Shown: positions 1-9,060, numbered from the stretch's first letter. The stretch: DNA of 64,000 nucleotides from an uncultured Collinsella sp. (GCA_902470695.1 CABRHH010000003.1:1-64000); one strand, 5' to 3'. Program-made: numbers and translations. The notes: generated from the letters alone by a model not told the origin.

Positions 1-344
1 AGGTTCCTATCGAAAATCTCGGGCGCTACCCCTTGACTTCAAATAGCAGGTCTTTTTTTCACAGGTGCCCCCAGGACCCGCCGCACGGGCCCTCGCCGAG
101 CACTCAGTTGTTCAGATACCTACACGTCGCCCCGCAGACCGCATCGCCTGCGCAGCTTTTGGGCGTCGCGACTCTCAGCACGGAGCCGGCGAACCGGTCC
201 GGGCGCACTGCCGATGCACGGCCCGGCAGCCCAGCAACCCACGCAAGCGCCCGCTGCCGCGCCCTACCGCCGCGCCTGCGGCGCGAACCGGGGCGCTGTG
301 GGGCCTGCGCGCCCGCGCCATGCCCCACACGATCCCAAGCGACT
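1..344. other. Left-edge intergenic stretch, no gene seen
   Basis: GC-rich DNA downstream of the PTS EIIC gene. Several overlapping open frames exist on both strands, but none has a ribosome binding site or recognisable protein content. A short GC hairpin lies near 268-285. No convincing terminator, repeat unit or RNA gene was seen. Confidence 0.5.
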
Positions 345-1421
345 CTACGCCGCTTTGGCCTTGCCCGTCGCCTTCTTGCCGTCGGCAAGCTTGGGCTTGA
401 GCGCCACCAGCAGCGCCACCGCCACCGCGGTGCCGATGGCCATATCGACGGCGAACAGCAGCGGGTTGCTCGTCGCTGCGGCCACGATCATGCCGCCGTG
501 GGGCACGAAGCACTCCACGCCCTGCATGGCGGCGAGCGCCGCACCCACGCCCGAGCCCACCATGATGGCCGGCAGCGTGTGCTTCAGATCCTTCACGGCG
601 AAGGGAATCGCGCCCTCCGTGATGCCGATCAGGCCCATGAAGATCGAGGTGATGCCGAGTTGGCGATCGGCGTCATCGAACTTGTTGCGTGCGATGAGCG
701 CCGCGATGCCGCACGCCAGCGGCGGGATGGCAACCGCCACGCGGAACGCGCCGTTGGGCATGTAGATGCCGGTGGTCATGAGCGCCATCGTGAACGTGGA
801 GGCGGTCTTGTTGATGGGGCCGCCCATGTCGGCCGCAGTCATGATGCCGATCACCGCGCCCAGCACCACCGCCGAGCCGCCCTGCAGGCTGCCGAGCACA
901 TCGGTGAGCCAGCCCATGAACAGGCCGAGCGGGTAGGCGAGCACGTAGATGTAGACCATGCCGAGCACTAGCGAGGTCAGAATCGGTACGATCAGGATGG
1001 GCATGATGGTGCGGACCGTGTTGCCCACCTTCCAGGTCTTGGTCCACTTCACGAAGTACCCGGCGCACACGCCCAGCAGCATGGCGCCCAGAAAACCGGT
1101 GGACACCGAAGCGCCATCGGCGGTAGTGACCGGGTTGTTCGCCAGATAGCCCAGCACGAAGCCCGGTGCCAGGGCGGGCTTGCCGCCCAGCGAGTAGGCG
1201 ATATAGGCCGCCAGCACGGGGATCATCATCGAGATGCCCGCCATGCCGATGGTGTTCAGGCTCTGGAAGAACGGATTGGTCACCTCCATGCCCGTGTCGC
1301 CCGCCGTGCCCGTGGCGAGCGAGAACGCCAGGAACACGCCGCCGATTACCACGATGGGAATGAAGTACGATACGCCGGTATTGAATGCCTTGAGCAGGTC
1401 TTTGCCGATGGTTTTGAACAT
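345..1421 (-). CDS. PTS fructose-type EIIC permease
   Basis: Membrane-embedded sugar-translocating EIIC subunit of a fructose-family phosphotransferase system. The 358-residue product starts MFKTIGKDLLKAFNTGVSY and has about nine hydrophobic segments. It contains the family-typical GGPINKTAST stretch and an ITEGAIPFA segment. Length matches free-standing fructose EIIC proteins. It follows the EIIB gene with a gap of about 30 bases, so the two are probably co-transcribed. No EIIA gene is visible in the window; it may lie elsewhere. The true sugar (fructose, mannose derivative or another ketose) cannot be read from the sequence. Confidence 0.9.
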   Translation of the reverse strand: MFKTIGKDLLKAFNTGVSYFIPIVVIGGVFLAFSLATGTAGDTGMEVTNPFFQSLNTIGMAGISMMIPVLAAYIAYSLGGKPALAPGFVLGYLANNPVTTADGASVSTGFLGAMLLGVCAGYFVKWTKTWKVGNTVRTIMPILIVPILTSLVLGMVYIYVLAYPLGLFMGWLTDVLGSLQGGSAVVLGAVIGIMTAADMGGPINKTASTFTMALMTTGIYMPNGAFRVAVAIPPLACGIAALIARNKFDDADRQLGITSIFMGLIGITEGAIPFAVKDLKHTLPAIMVGSGVGAALAAMQGVECFVPHGGMIVAAATSNPLLFAVDMAIGTAVAVALLVALKPKLADGKKATGKAKAA

Positions 1422-1449
1422 GTCGCGGCCCTCCCTTCGGTGCCTGTGC

Positions 1450-1764
1450 CTACAGTGCGATCAGACGGTCGATTACCTCTGCCGGATGTGCGATGACCTC
1501 GGCCGGGTCGATCGTCAGAACCTTCCCCGCATCGGCGAGCTCCTCGAAACGCTCCTCGCCCTCGATGCCAATCGCCACGGCCAACAGGGCGAAGTCGGCA
1601 TCCTCCACGTCGTCGTCCTCGATCTCGTTCTCGATGCCCATCCCGCCCTGCGTCTCGCATTTGCATTCGATACCGCGCTTGGCGCATTCATCCTCGATGG
1701 CCTTCTGGGCCATATAGGTGTGCGCGATTCCCACGGTGCAGGCGGCCACGGCTACGATCTTCAT
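1450..1764 (-). CDS. PTS fructose-type EIIB phosphocarrier
   Basis: Cytoplasmic EIIB subunit that accepts phosphate from EIIA on a cysteine and passes it to the incoming sugar. The 104-residue product starts MKIVAVAACTVGIAHTYMAQ; Cys9 in the C-T-V-G-I-A-H-T loop is the expected phosphorylation site. The start at 1764 is chosen because AAAGGGG lies just upstream and the family begins here; the longer open frame to 1872 has no family similarity. First gene of the EIIB-EIIC pair, divergent from the LacI regulator at 2089. Confidence 0.9.
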   Translation of the reverse strand: MKIVAVAACTVGIAHTYMAQKAIEDECAKRGIECKCETQGGMGIENEIEDDDVEDADFALLAVAIGIEGEERFEELADAGKVLTIDPAEVIAHPAEVIDRLIAL

Positions 1765-1936
1765 GTCTACCCCTTTCGGATATGCACATCGTGCAGCTCG
1801 CAAGGCGCTTGGCACGGGTTCTCCGGAGCAGTTGCGCATCCGTGCCGTACGCCTTGGTCTTTGTGGCTCCATTATTGGCCGCGGATGCGCAAAGGGAAAC
1901 TGTTTTTCGATAAACGGGCAGGTCAGATGCTATGAA

Positions 1937-1968
1937 CACGTTTTTAGTTACACCGTTAACCAAACGTG
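1937..1968. promoter_or_regulatory. Candidate LacI operator between PTS genes and regulator
   Basis: Inverted repeat with arms CACGTTT (1937-1943) and AAACGTG (1962-1968), separated by 18 bases containing GTTAAC. It lies in the 324-bp divergent region between EIIB and the LacI-family gene, a suitable place for an operator serving both. The arms are short, so the assignment is tentative. Confidence 0.4.
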
Positions 1969-2088
1969 ATACCATGGGCTTCGACCACCTTTTCAAAAGT
2001 CAAGAACTATTCGATTTTTTCGGCAGGCGGTCTGTTCGCAGCAGCTTCAGGCGGCACGGCACGCGCTGTCCACGCAACGGGAGGGCAC

Positions 2089-3105
2089 ATGGCGCAATCA
2101 CGACCCACCATCACCGACGTCGCGAAGCAGGCGGGCGTGTCCACCGCAAGCGTGTCCTACTATCTGAACGGCAAAACCGATAAGCTCGGCGTCAAGACGC
2201 AGCAGCGCATCGCGCGCGTCATCCGCGACACCGGCTATGTCCCGAACGCGCAGGCGCAGACTTTAAACGGCAAGGACACGCACGTCATCGCCGTTTTCAT
2301 CCTGGATAACACCAACATCTGGGCGGGCAAGGTCCTAAATGGCATAGAGCAGGTCGCCCACGCCAACGGCTATCAAACCGTCGTGTGCACCACCAACTTC
2401 AGCGTCGAAACCGAGTCGATGTACGTCGAGAAGATGCTGTCGCTCGGCGCCGACGGCTTCATCATCCAACCGACCTCGAACTTCCGCGCCATCAAGGAGC
2501 GCATCGAGCGCGCCGGCAGACCGGTCATCTTCTACGATTGCGACCTCTACAGCCTGGACACGCCCTGGATCAAAACGAACCTGTACGACGGGGTCTACAC
2601 CGCCATCACCGCCTGCATCGAGGCCGGCTACGAGGAGTTTCTCACGCTCGCCGCCGACACGACCCGCATGCGCACGCGCATGGAGCGCTTCCGTGGGTTT
2701 GCCGATGCGTTGGCGGCCCACGGCCTCACTTACCGCGAGCTGGCGGTGCAGCATGATACGCCCAGCGTGAGCGCCCTGACCGACCATTTCAAATTCAAGC
2801 TCAACCCAGCGCGCCGCACCTTGATCTTCGTGCAGAACCAATGGGCGCTCGCCCGCGTGTTTCGCGCGCTGCAGCCCATGGCCCACCTCATGCCGCACCA
2901 GATCGGGCTCATCGGCCTCAACGGCGACGAGTGGACCGGCCTGACCACGCCGAGCATCTCCACGATCATCGAACCCATCGACGAGGAGGGGCGCCGTGCC
3001 TGCGAGATGCTGCTGAGTCTGTTGGGCGGGCAGGCACCGGAGGCGCCGCAGCAGGTGCTCGACTGCACCATCAACTGGCAGGCGTCAACCAGCGTGCCGA
3101 CATAG
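2089..3105 (+). CDS. LacI-family transcriptional regulator
   Basis: Sugar-responsive DNA-binding repressor of 338 residues. The N-terminal helix-turn-helix reads TITDVAKQAGVSTASVSYYL (residues 8-27), followed by the hinge and a periplasmic-binding-protein-like effector domain. Start at 2089 is preferred over the upstream in-frame start at 1966 because GGGAGG precedes it and the HTH then sits at the very N-terminus, as in the family. It is divergent from the PTS EIIB/EIIC genes, so it probably controls them. The effector is unknown. Confidence 0.9.
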   Translation: MAQSRPTITDVAKQAGVSTASVSYYLNGKTDKLGVKTQQRIARVIRDTGYVPNAQAQTLNGKDTHVIAVFILDNTNIWAGKVLNGIEQVAHANGYQTVVCTTNFSVETESMYVEKMLSLGADGFIIQPTSNFRAIKERIERAGRPVIFYDCDLYSLDTPWIKTNLYDGVYTAITACIEAGYEEFLTLAADTTRMRTRMERFRGFADALAAHGLTYRELAVQHDTPSVSALTDHFKFKLNPARRTLIFVQNQWALARVFRALQPMAHLMPHQIGLIGLNGDEWTGLTTPSISTIIEPIDEEGRRACEMLLSLLGGQAPEAPQQVLDCTINWQASTSVPT

Positions 3106-3129
3106 GTGCTGCAGCGACAACGCACGGCC

Positions 3130-3429
3130 TTACTTCCCGTACACCTCTTTATGGGTTCCTGTGCGGACAAATACCAACTCATCGCCACTGCGCTTATACA
3201 TCAAAACCCATTGGTCTTTTGCGGGGTTCGGTGCCGAGTCCACATGGATTGCCCAATACCCCCGCCAGTTTCCAACAAGAGCGTGGTTTTTATAGCGAGC
3301 CTCCAACTCCTCCTCATCGCTCTTGAGCAGGTCGCGCATCGCAGCTTCCAACGCTGCCATATTCCAGTGCCTCTTTTTGCAAGCTTTGACATCGTGCTTA
3401 TAGCGCGATGAAAACGACGCCACGTACAC
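3130..3429 (-). CDS. Type II toxin, YafQ/RelE-like
   Basis: Probable mRNA-interferase toxin of 99 residues. The pattern FSSRYKHDVKACKKRHWNM near the N-terminus and YKNHALVGNWRGYWAIHV in the middle matches the YafQ branch of the RelE/ParE superfamily (H-x-L-x-G-x-W-x-G-x-x-x-x-H). The start codon is GTG, preceded by GGGGGCGCGG directly after the antitoxin stop, so the two are translationally close (9 bases apart). The activity is inferred from family resemblance only. Confidence 0.8.
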   Translation of the reverse strand: MYVASFSSRYKHDVKACKKRHWNMAALEAAMRDLLKSDEEELEARYKNHALVGNWRGYWAIHVDSAPNPAKDQWVLMYKRSGDELVFVRTGTHKEVYGK

Positions 3430-3438
3430 CCGCGCCCC

Positions 3439-3714
3439 CTACAAACCCAAGGCCGTAAACACATCTTCGGCAGACCTGTAGGTCGCATGCTCCGGATCTT
3501 TGAGCATGGCCTCGGTCTCCCGAATCGCTTCAAGGGTTTCTGCGGGCATGTTCTTGAAATCGTCCTGCGGGGTCGCTAGCGGGCGAATCTCAACCCACGG
3601 CTTATTGTTCTTGAACACCGTGACGGGGATGCCCGTCGCATTGACATTCGCGGTGAGTTTACTGAAATTGGTCTTTGCCTCCGCCATTCCAACAGTTGCC
3701 AACGCGTGACTCAT
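3439..3714 (-). CDS. Type II antitoxin, Phd/YefM-like
   Basis: Antitoxin of 91 residues that should neutralise the downstream YafQ-like toxin and autoregulate the pair. The N-terminal MSHALATVGMAEAKTNFSKL resembles Phd/YefM DNA-binding and dimerisation regions (VTVFKNNKPWVEIRPL follows). The acidic C-terminal tail (PEHATYRSAEDVFTALGL) is the likely toxin-binding part. A GGAG ribosome site precedes the ATG. First gene of the pair. Confidence 0.8.
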   Translation of the reverse strand: MSHALATVGMAEAKTNFSKLTANVNATGIPVTVFKNNKPWVEIRPLATPQDDFKNMPAETLEAIRETEAMLKDPEHATYRSAEDVFTALGL

Positions 3715-3736
3715 TTCAGCTCCTTATATAGCCCTA

Positions 3737-3766
3737 TAAGTAGCCCTTATTTTAGCGCTATTTCAA
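3737..3766 (-). promoter_or_regulatory. Promoter of the toxin-antitoxin pair
   Basis: On the minus strand TTGAAA (3761-3766) and TACTTA (3737-3742) are spaced by 18 bases, upstream of the antitoxin. The stretch has partial repeats (AAGGGCTACTTATAGGGC; TAGCGCTA palindrome) that could be the autoregulatory operator. Confidence 0.5.
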
Positions 3767-3927
3767 GATAAGATCCATCGACAACAGGCGCTGCGGCGGG
3801 CGCGGGCCATACCCCCTGTGTCTCCGCTCATTCCGCGCTCCCCGTACGGCTGCGGGCGCCGGGGCCCGCATGCGCGCCGTTCACCCCGCGCACCCGCGAG
3901 CCGCATGTGCCCGTGCACCCCGTGCAA

Positions 3928-3966
3928 ATTGACTACTCACGAGTAGTATACTTACGAGTAGTCAAT
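3928..3966. promoter_or_regulatory. Orphan operator-like palindrome
   Basis: Perfect inverted repeat ATTGACTACTC (3928-3938) / GAGTAGTCAAT (3956-3966). A second nested palindrome, ACTACTC-AC-GAGTAGT, occupies 3932-3947, so three half-sites are present. This looks like a TetR/MarR-type operator, but neither flank has a gene starting here: the antitoxin promoter points left and the kinase gene ends at 4071. It is the only notable element in 3767-4070. Confidence 0.5.
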
Positions 3967-4070
3967 CTGCACGCACGGAGGAGCCGCTCGGTCTCCTGAG
4001 CCCGCAGCTGCCGCTCCTACACAAGCCTGCAGCCACCGTTGCCGAACCGTTTCCCCCTCGCAGCCTGCGC

Positions 4071-5672
4071 TTACACAGCCTGCGGGCTTGCCGTCTCCGG
4101 TGCCTGAGGCGCCTGCAGAAGCGCCGCGGGCGGAAAGTGCACGGTGATGCTCGTGCCCTCGCCCAGCTCGCTTTGCACCTCGATCGTCGCCTTGTGGAAG
4201 AGCGCCGCATGCTTGACGATCGCCAGGCCCAAACCCGTGCCGCCGCGAGCCTTCGAGCGGCTTTTGTCCACCCGGTAGAACCGTTCGAAAATCTTGTCGC
4301 GCTCCTCCTCGGCAATGCCGATGCCGGTGTCGCGCACGCGCACGAACGCGCCACCGCCCGGCGCCTGCCCACAGGCGAGCTCCACGGTGCCTGCCGGCCG
4401 GTTATAGCGAATTGCGTTGCTCGCCAGGTTGTAGACCATGATGTCAATCAGGCGCGCCACGCCCTCCACCAGAGCCGACTCGCACGCCAGCTCAAGATGC
4501 ACGTCGGCACGGGCAGCCACCGCCTCCAAACGCTGCTCGACCCCTTCCAACGTGCGCGGCAGGTCAACCGGCTCACAGGCGCCCAGGCTCGTGGCCGCCG
4601 TCTGCGCATCCCCATGCTCAGCCTCGTCCAGGTTCGAAAGCGTGAGGATGTCGTTCACCAGCGCGGTGAGCCGGCCCGCCTCCTGGTAGATGCGCCGCCC
4701 AAAATCGCGCTGGTCCTCTTCCGCCTCCACCATGCCGTTGGCGATGAGCTCGGCGTATCCCGAGATGGCCGTGAGCGGCGTTTTGAGCTCGTGGGTGATA
4801 TTGGCGGTGAACTCGCGCCGCATGCGGTCGTTGTCGGCCAGCACCCGCATCTGCCGCCTGAGCTCCTGGCGCTGGCTCTCGATGCGCTCCAGCATGGGTT
4901 CCATCTCCGCATAGGCCCGCTGCGCGTTGCGGCGCGGATGGTCCAGATCAACTTCGAGCAAAGGCGCGATGATCCGGCTCGATTCGCGGCGCGCCACCAC
5001 CACCGACACCACCGCGCCGCCCACGGCGAGCAGCACCAGCGGCACAAGCAGCGTTCCCATGATGGCGAGGTAGCCGGCTTGCCCCTGCGCCAGGCGCACC
5101 ACGCTGCCGTCGGCCAGGCGCACCGCCTCGTAGAGCATGACCTCACCCAACGTGGAGCTCGGCCGCTCCGATGAGCCGTGCCCGTCCTGTACCGCCTGCG
5201 CGACCTCGGGACGGTCCGCATGGTTACCCATGGTGGACGGATCCTCCTCGCTGTCGAACAGCACCGTGCCGTCCACGGCGATCAGCGTCACGCGCGTGTT
5301 GTCGATTCCCAGCCGACGCAGCAAGGTGGTGTAGCTCGGTGCTGTGTTGAGCGAAGCGGCCACGACCTCGGCCTCGTCGGCCAGCTCGGCGCGCGTGGCG
5401 CTTGCCAGCCGCTGCTGCATGAACACCGAGCCTGCCAGCGAGAACACCGCGATGAGCACGATGGAGATGGAGAACATGGTCACGAACACGCGGCTCGACA
5501 GGGAGCGTTTGCCGCCTGCGGGCGCAGTAGCTGCCCGGCGGCCTGCCGTTGGCCGCTCGCCTGCCGACCGGGAGCCGTCTGCCGTGCCGACCGCGGCCGG
5601 GGTCTGGCGCGCATCGCCTGCGGCCTCGCTTACCGCCCCGCGCGTGCCTGCAGGCCGATGCTCGCCGCCCAC
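4071..5672 (-). CDS. phoR: PhoR-like sensor histidine kinase
   Basis: Membrane sensor kinase of about 533 residues, partner of the adjacent PhoB-like regulator. It has a roughly 60-residue Ala/Gly-rich cytoplasmic N-terminus, a membrane helix around MFSISIVLIAVFSLAGSVF, an extracytoplasmic segment, and a second helix near YLAIMGTLLVPLVLLAVGGA. The His-box FTANITHELKTPLTAISGY and the ATPase motif GGTGLGLAIVKH follow. The start is taken as the GTG at 5672, one base after the regulator's stop with GGAG seven bases before it; a TTG at 5693 would overlap. Closeness to pstB supports a phosphate role. Confidence 0.85.
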   Translation of the reverse strand: MGGEHRPAGTRGAVSEAAGDARQTPAAVGTADGSRSAGERPTAGRRAATAPAGGKRSLSSRVFVTMFSISIVLIAVFSLAGSVFMQQRLASATRAELADEAEVVAASLNTAPSYTTLLRRLGIDNTRVTLIAVDGTVLFDSEEDPSTMGNHADRPEVAQAVQDGHGSSERPSSTLGEVMLYEAVRLADGSVVRLAQGQAGYLAIMGTLLVPLVLLAVGGAVVSVVVARRESSRIIAPLLEVDLDHPRRNAQRAYAEMEPMLERIESQRQELRRQMRVLADNDRMRREFTANITHELKTPLTAISGYAELIANGMVEAEEDQRDFGRRIYQEAGRLTALVNDILTLSNLDEAEHGDAQTAATSLGACEPVDLPRTLEGVEQRLEAVAARADVHLELACESALVEGVARLIDIMVYNLASNAIRYNRPAGTVELACGQAPGGGAFVRVRDTGIGIAEEERDKIFERFYRVDKSRSKARGGTGLGLAIVKHAALFHKATIEVQSELGEGTSITVHFPPAALLQAPQAPETASPQAV

Positions 5673-5673
5673 G

Positions 5674-6357
5674 CTACTGCTCCGCCTCGGCAAGGCGGTA
5701 GCCTACGCCACGCACCGTCTCAATCTGCTCGGCATGCGCGCCGAGCTTCTGGCGCAGGGTCTGCACGTGAACATCGACCGTGCGCGAGCCGCCGTCGAAG
5801 TCCCAACCCCACACGCTTTGCAGCAGCACCTCGCGGGTGAACACCACGCCCGGCTTGCGCATGAGATATTCCAGCAGGTCGAACTCGCGCAAAGTGAGCT
5901 TGACCTCCTGGCCATCCACCATCACCTGACGATGGCTCGGCACCAGCACGATACCGCCCACCCGCAGCGCATCGGTGACGGGCGCCTTCATCATGCCGCC
6001 GCGGCGCAGCAGCGCCCGACAGCGACTCGTGAGCTCCATGAGGGAAAAGGGTTTGGCGAGGTAGTCATCCGCGCCGCCGTCGAGCGCAACCACCTTGTCG
6101 AGCTCGGTGTCTTTGGCGGTGAGCATCATGATGGGAACCGTGGCCGTCTCGGGGGTTGCCCGCAGCCGACGCATGATTTCCAAGCCGTCGGTGTCGGGCA
6201 GCATGATGTCGAGCAGCACCGCGTCGGGCACGCGTCGGGCAACCGCCGCTTTGAACTCGCTGTCGCAGCTGAAGCCCTCCGCCTCCATGCCCTGCTGGCG
6301 CAAGGCATACAGCGTGAGCCCGCGGATGTTGTCGTCGTCTTCAACGTAGTAGATCAT
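5674..6357 (-). CDS. phoB: PhoB/OmpR-family response regulator
   Basis: Two-domain response regulator of 227 residues. The receiver domain begins MIYYVEDDDN with the phospho-accepting Asp in AVLLDIMLPDTDG; Lys is in MMLTAKDTE. The C-terminal winged helix contains LTLREFDLLEYLMRKPG and GGSRTVDVHVQTLRQKLG, typical of OmpR/PhoB. AAGGGG precedes the ATG. It is followed without a gap by the kinase gene and preceded by pstB on the same strand, 575 bases upstream. The phosphate assignment rests on this context. Confidence 0.85.
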   Translation of the reverse strand: MIYYVEDDDNIRGLTLYALRQQGMEAEGFSCDSEFKAAVARRVPDAVLLDIMLPDTDGLEIMRRLRATPETATVPIMMLTAKDTELDKVVALDGGADDYLAKPFSLMELTSRCRALLRRGGMMKAPVTDALRVGGIVLVPSHRQVMVDGQEVKLTLREFDLLEYLMRKPGVVFTREVLLQSVWGWDFDGGSRTVDVHVQTLRQKLGAHAEQIETVRGVGYRLAEAEQ

Positions 6358-6434
6358 GTGATGCCCCCTTACGGCTCCTCATGTGCCCATTGTACCGCCC
6401 CGCGTTCCGCCGCCTCGGCACGCCTCACGTGATG

Positions 6435-6740
6435 CGTCCGGCTTCGGCCCGTGCGTCGGGTCCCGGCCCCCCTGCGCCCGGTTCCTGCCCGCGCGCGCGA
6501 ACCCGGCTTCGGCTCGTGCGCGCTGCGTTCGGCTTCGGTCCCTGCACGCGGTGACCGGCTTCGGTCCCTGCGCGCGGCGGGCGGCTTCAGCCCCTGTGCG
6601 ACATCAGCTCCCGCTCGTGGTGCCCTGCCCCTCTGCGCGCAACGGTCGCCCCCTGCGCATGGTGCCCGGTTCCTGCCCCTGCGCGCTGCGCTCGGCTTCG
6701 GTCCCTGCGCGCGGCGCCCGGCCCCCGCGCTCAAGTCCGG
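6435..6740. repeat. Degenerate GC-rich repeats (family C)
   Basis: The 575-bp gap between phoB and pstB contains several imperfect copies of a unit around CGGCTTCGGTCCCTGCGCGC, spaced by roughly 30-40 bases, with the clearest copies near 6530-6590 and 6690-6715. No supported gene lies in the gap. Copies diverge too much for exact unit boundaries. Confidence 0.5.
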
Positions 6741-6855
6741 GCTTCCCAGACGCCCCAGGTCGCCGGGGACGAGGAGCGAAACGCGCTTGGGCACGTGAGC
6801 GACACGTGACCGGCGAGCAAGAGTCCCCGGGTCCCCAGGTGCCGCAGGTCGCCCC

Positions 6856-6890
6856 AAAAGAGGAGGGCGCACGCCTTGCGTGCGGCGCCC
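6856..6890 (-). terminator. Possible terminator after pstB
   Basis: On the minus strand CGCACGC-AAG-GCGTGCG with flanking GGG/CCC forms a hairpin followed by TCCTCTTTT, 43 bases after the pstB stop. The U-tract is interrupted, so termination may be weak. Confidence 0.5.
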
Positions 6891-6932
6891 GACGATTGAG
6901 GGGCGAGATGCGGTGCCTGGGGGCTCGGGGTG

Positions 6933-7802
6933 TTAGCCGAAACGACCGGTGAGGTAATCCTCCGTCCGCCGGTCTTTCGGCGCGCGGAACAGCTGCGTCG
7001 TGTCCCCATGCTCAACCAGCTCGCCCAGCAGGAAAAACGCCACCGAATCGGAGATGCGTGCCGCCTGCTGCATGTTATGGGTCACCACCACCAGCGTGTA
7101 GTCGCGCTTGAGCTCAAGCGCGAGCTGCTCCACCTGCACGGTGGACACCGGGTCGAGCGCGGAGGTGGGTTCGTCCATCAGCAGCACCTGTGGGCGCACC
7201 GCAATGGCGCGGGCGATGCATAAGCGCTGCTGCTGGCCGCCCGACAGCCCCAGTCCGGATGCCTTGAGCTTGTCTTTCACCTCGTCCCACAACGCCGCGC
7301 GACGCAGCGATTCCTCAACCAGGCCGTCGAGTTCCGACCGGCTCGTCACGCCCATACCGCGCGGGCCGTAGGCCACGTTGTCGTAGATGCTCATGGGGAA
7401 TGGATTGGGATGCTGGAACACCATGCCCACCCGCTGACGCAGCAGCACCGGCGGGTATCCGTGATAGATGTCCTGCCCATCCAGCGTGATGGACCCCTCG
7501 ATACGACAGTCCTTCACGAAATCGTTCATGCGATTGAAGCAGCGCAGCAAGGTGGATTTTCCGCAGCCCGACGGACCGATGAGCGAAGTGATCTCGCGCT
7601 CGGGGATGTCGATGTCGATCTGTTTGAGCGCCTGATGGTCTCCGTAGAACAGGTTGACCCCATGGGCGGCCAAACACACCGGGTGCGCCGCCTTTGCAGG
7701 GGGCTCTATCCCCAGTCCGGGCGCCTCCCCTATCTCGCGCACCGCCGCCTCGCCGGCTGCGCGCGCCATGACCCGCGCACTTTCCTCTGACGTTCGATCC
7801 AC
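6933..7802 (-). CDS. pstB: Phosphate ABC transporter ATPase PstB
   Basis: ATP-binding subunit of the high-affinity phosphate importer. It has Walker A GPSGCGKST, the PstB-typical CFNRMNDFVKDCRIEG, signature LSGGQQQRLCIARAIAVRPQ and Walker B VLLMDEPTSALDP. The open frame runs to 7841; the GTG at 7802 is preferred because GAAGGGA lies five bases upstream. No pstS, pstC, pstA or phoU occurs beside it, which is unusual. Upstream lies a long repeat array rather than pstA. The PhoB/PhoR pair follows on the same strand. Confidence 0.9.
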   Translation of the reverse strand: MDRTSEESARVMARAAGEAAVREIGEAPGLGIEPPAKAAHPVCLAAHGVNLFYGDHQALKQIDIDIPEREITSLIGPSGCGKSTLLRCFNRMNDFVKDCRIEGSITLDGQDIYHGYPPVLLRQRVGMVFQHPNPFPMSIYDNVAYGPRGMGVTSRSELDGLVEESLRRAALWDEVKDKLKASGLGLSGGQQQRLCIARAIAVRPQVLLMDEPTSALDPVSTVQVEQLALELKRDYTLVVVTHNMQQAARISDSVAFFLLGELVEHGDTTQLFRAPKDRRTEDYLTGRFG

Positions 7803-7964
7803 CGCTGTCCCTTCATTGTGATGCATATGCCCGTCTAGCATACGCAGCGCGGTTCAGGGCCCGGCAAGCCTTGCGTAAGGAAACGGTAAACTGCCAGCTC
7901 TCGCAGGTCGCAGGTCCCGTGTCGAGACGCCTTTCGATGCAGCCCCGTCTGGCACAGGCAGCTC

Positions 7965-9060
7965 CAGGGTTCGGGTTCTGGCTGCCTGCGCAACTGGGGT
8001 TCGGATTCCGGCCGTCCACACGACCTGCCCGCACGGCTCAGGCTCGGGCTGCGCCCGCCCGCGCAACCAGGGTTCGAGTTTCTGCCGTCCGTGAAACCCG
8101 GGTTCGTGTTTCGTCCGTTCAGGGCCGTTTTTCGCCTCCAGACGGACAGGAGCCGAACCCCAAATCCGCCGATGGACAGAAGGCGAACCCGAGATCAACC
8201 GAAGGACGGAATCCGAACCCGGGATCCGATGGACAGACCAAAAGAGAGCCCAGGCCGCGTCCGTCTGGGCAACCCGGGTTAGCGCTTCGCCTGTCCGCAC
8301 AACCCGGACTCGCTTTTCGTTCGCTTGCGCAACCAGGGTTCGAGTTTCTGCCGTCCGTGAAACCCGGGTTCGCGCTTCGTCCGTTCAGGGCCGTTTTTCA
8401 CCCCCAGATGGACAGGAGCCGAACCCTGGATTCACCGATGGACCAAAGCCGAACCCGGGATTAGCCGATGGGCCAAAAGCGCACCCGGGATCCCGTAGAT
8501 GGACGGGAGCCGAACCCAGAACCCGCGGATGGGCAGAAGGTGCACCCGGAATTCCGCGGATGGGCAGAAGTCGAACCTGGGCCACATCCGTCTGAGCAGG
8601 CCCAGGCTCTGATTTCGGCCGCATGCGCAACTGGGGTTCGGGTTTCGGCCGCCCGCACGACCCGCTCGCACGGCTCAGGCTCGGACTGCACCCGCCCGTA
8701 CAACCGGGGTTCGGATTCCGGCCGTCCGTGAAACCAGGGTTCGGGTTTCGGACGTCTGGGGCCGTTTTTCACCCCCAGATGGACAGGAGCCGAACCCTGG
8801 ATTCACCGATGGACGAAAGCCGAACCCGAAATCCGCCGATGGACCAAAGGCGCACCCGGGATTCCGTAGACGGGCGTGACCTGAACCCTGGATTCGCCGA
8901 TGGGCAGAAAGCGAACCCTGAAACCGGCGGATGGACAGAAGCCGAACCCGGGATCCGGCGGATGGACCAAAGGCGCACCCGGGATCCGCTCACGCGCCAA
9001 AACCACACCCGGGATCCGCCGACGGCACGGAGTCGGGAGCCCACAGCACCGCCAGCACGA
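7965..9060. repeat. Family A mirror-image repeat array A1
   Basis: About 1.1 kb of units of roughly 30 bp around GGGTTCGGATTTCGGCCGTC. Three successive blocks are visible. Each begins with forward copies, passes through a centre containing GGGCCGTTTTTC (near 8126, 8386 and 8758), and continues with inverted copies (GATGGACAGAAGCCGAACCC type). Open frames through it merely read the repeat. No supported gene lies between pstB and the next kinase. Confidence 0.85.

Noticed and set aside
3962..4447. 161-residue minus-strand frame overlapping the PhoR end
   Set aside because: Arg/Ser/Trp-rich shadow of the kinase C-terminus in another frame.
7965..9060. CRISPR-like regular spacing in the family A arrays
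   Set aside because: Units are imperfect, spacers are not unique, orientation inverts within each block, and no cas gene is in the window.
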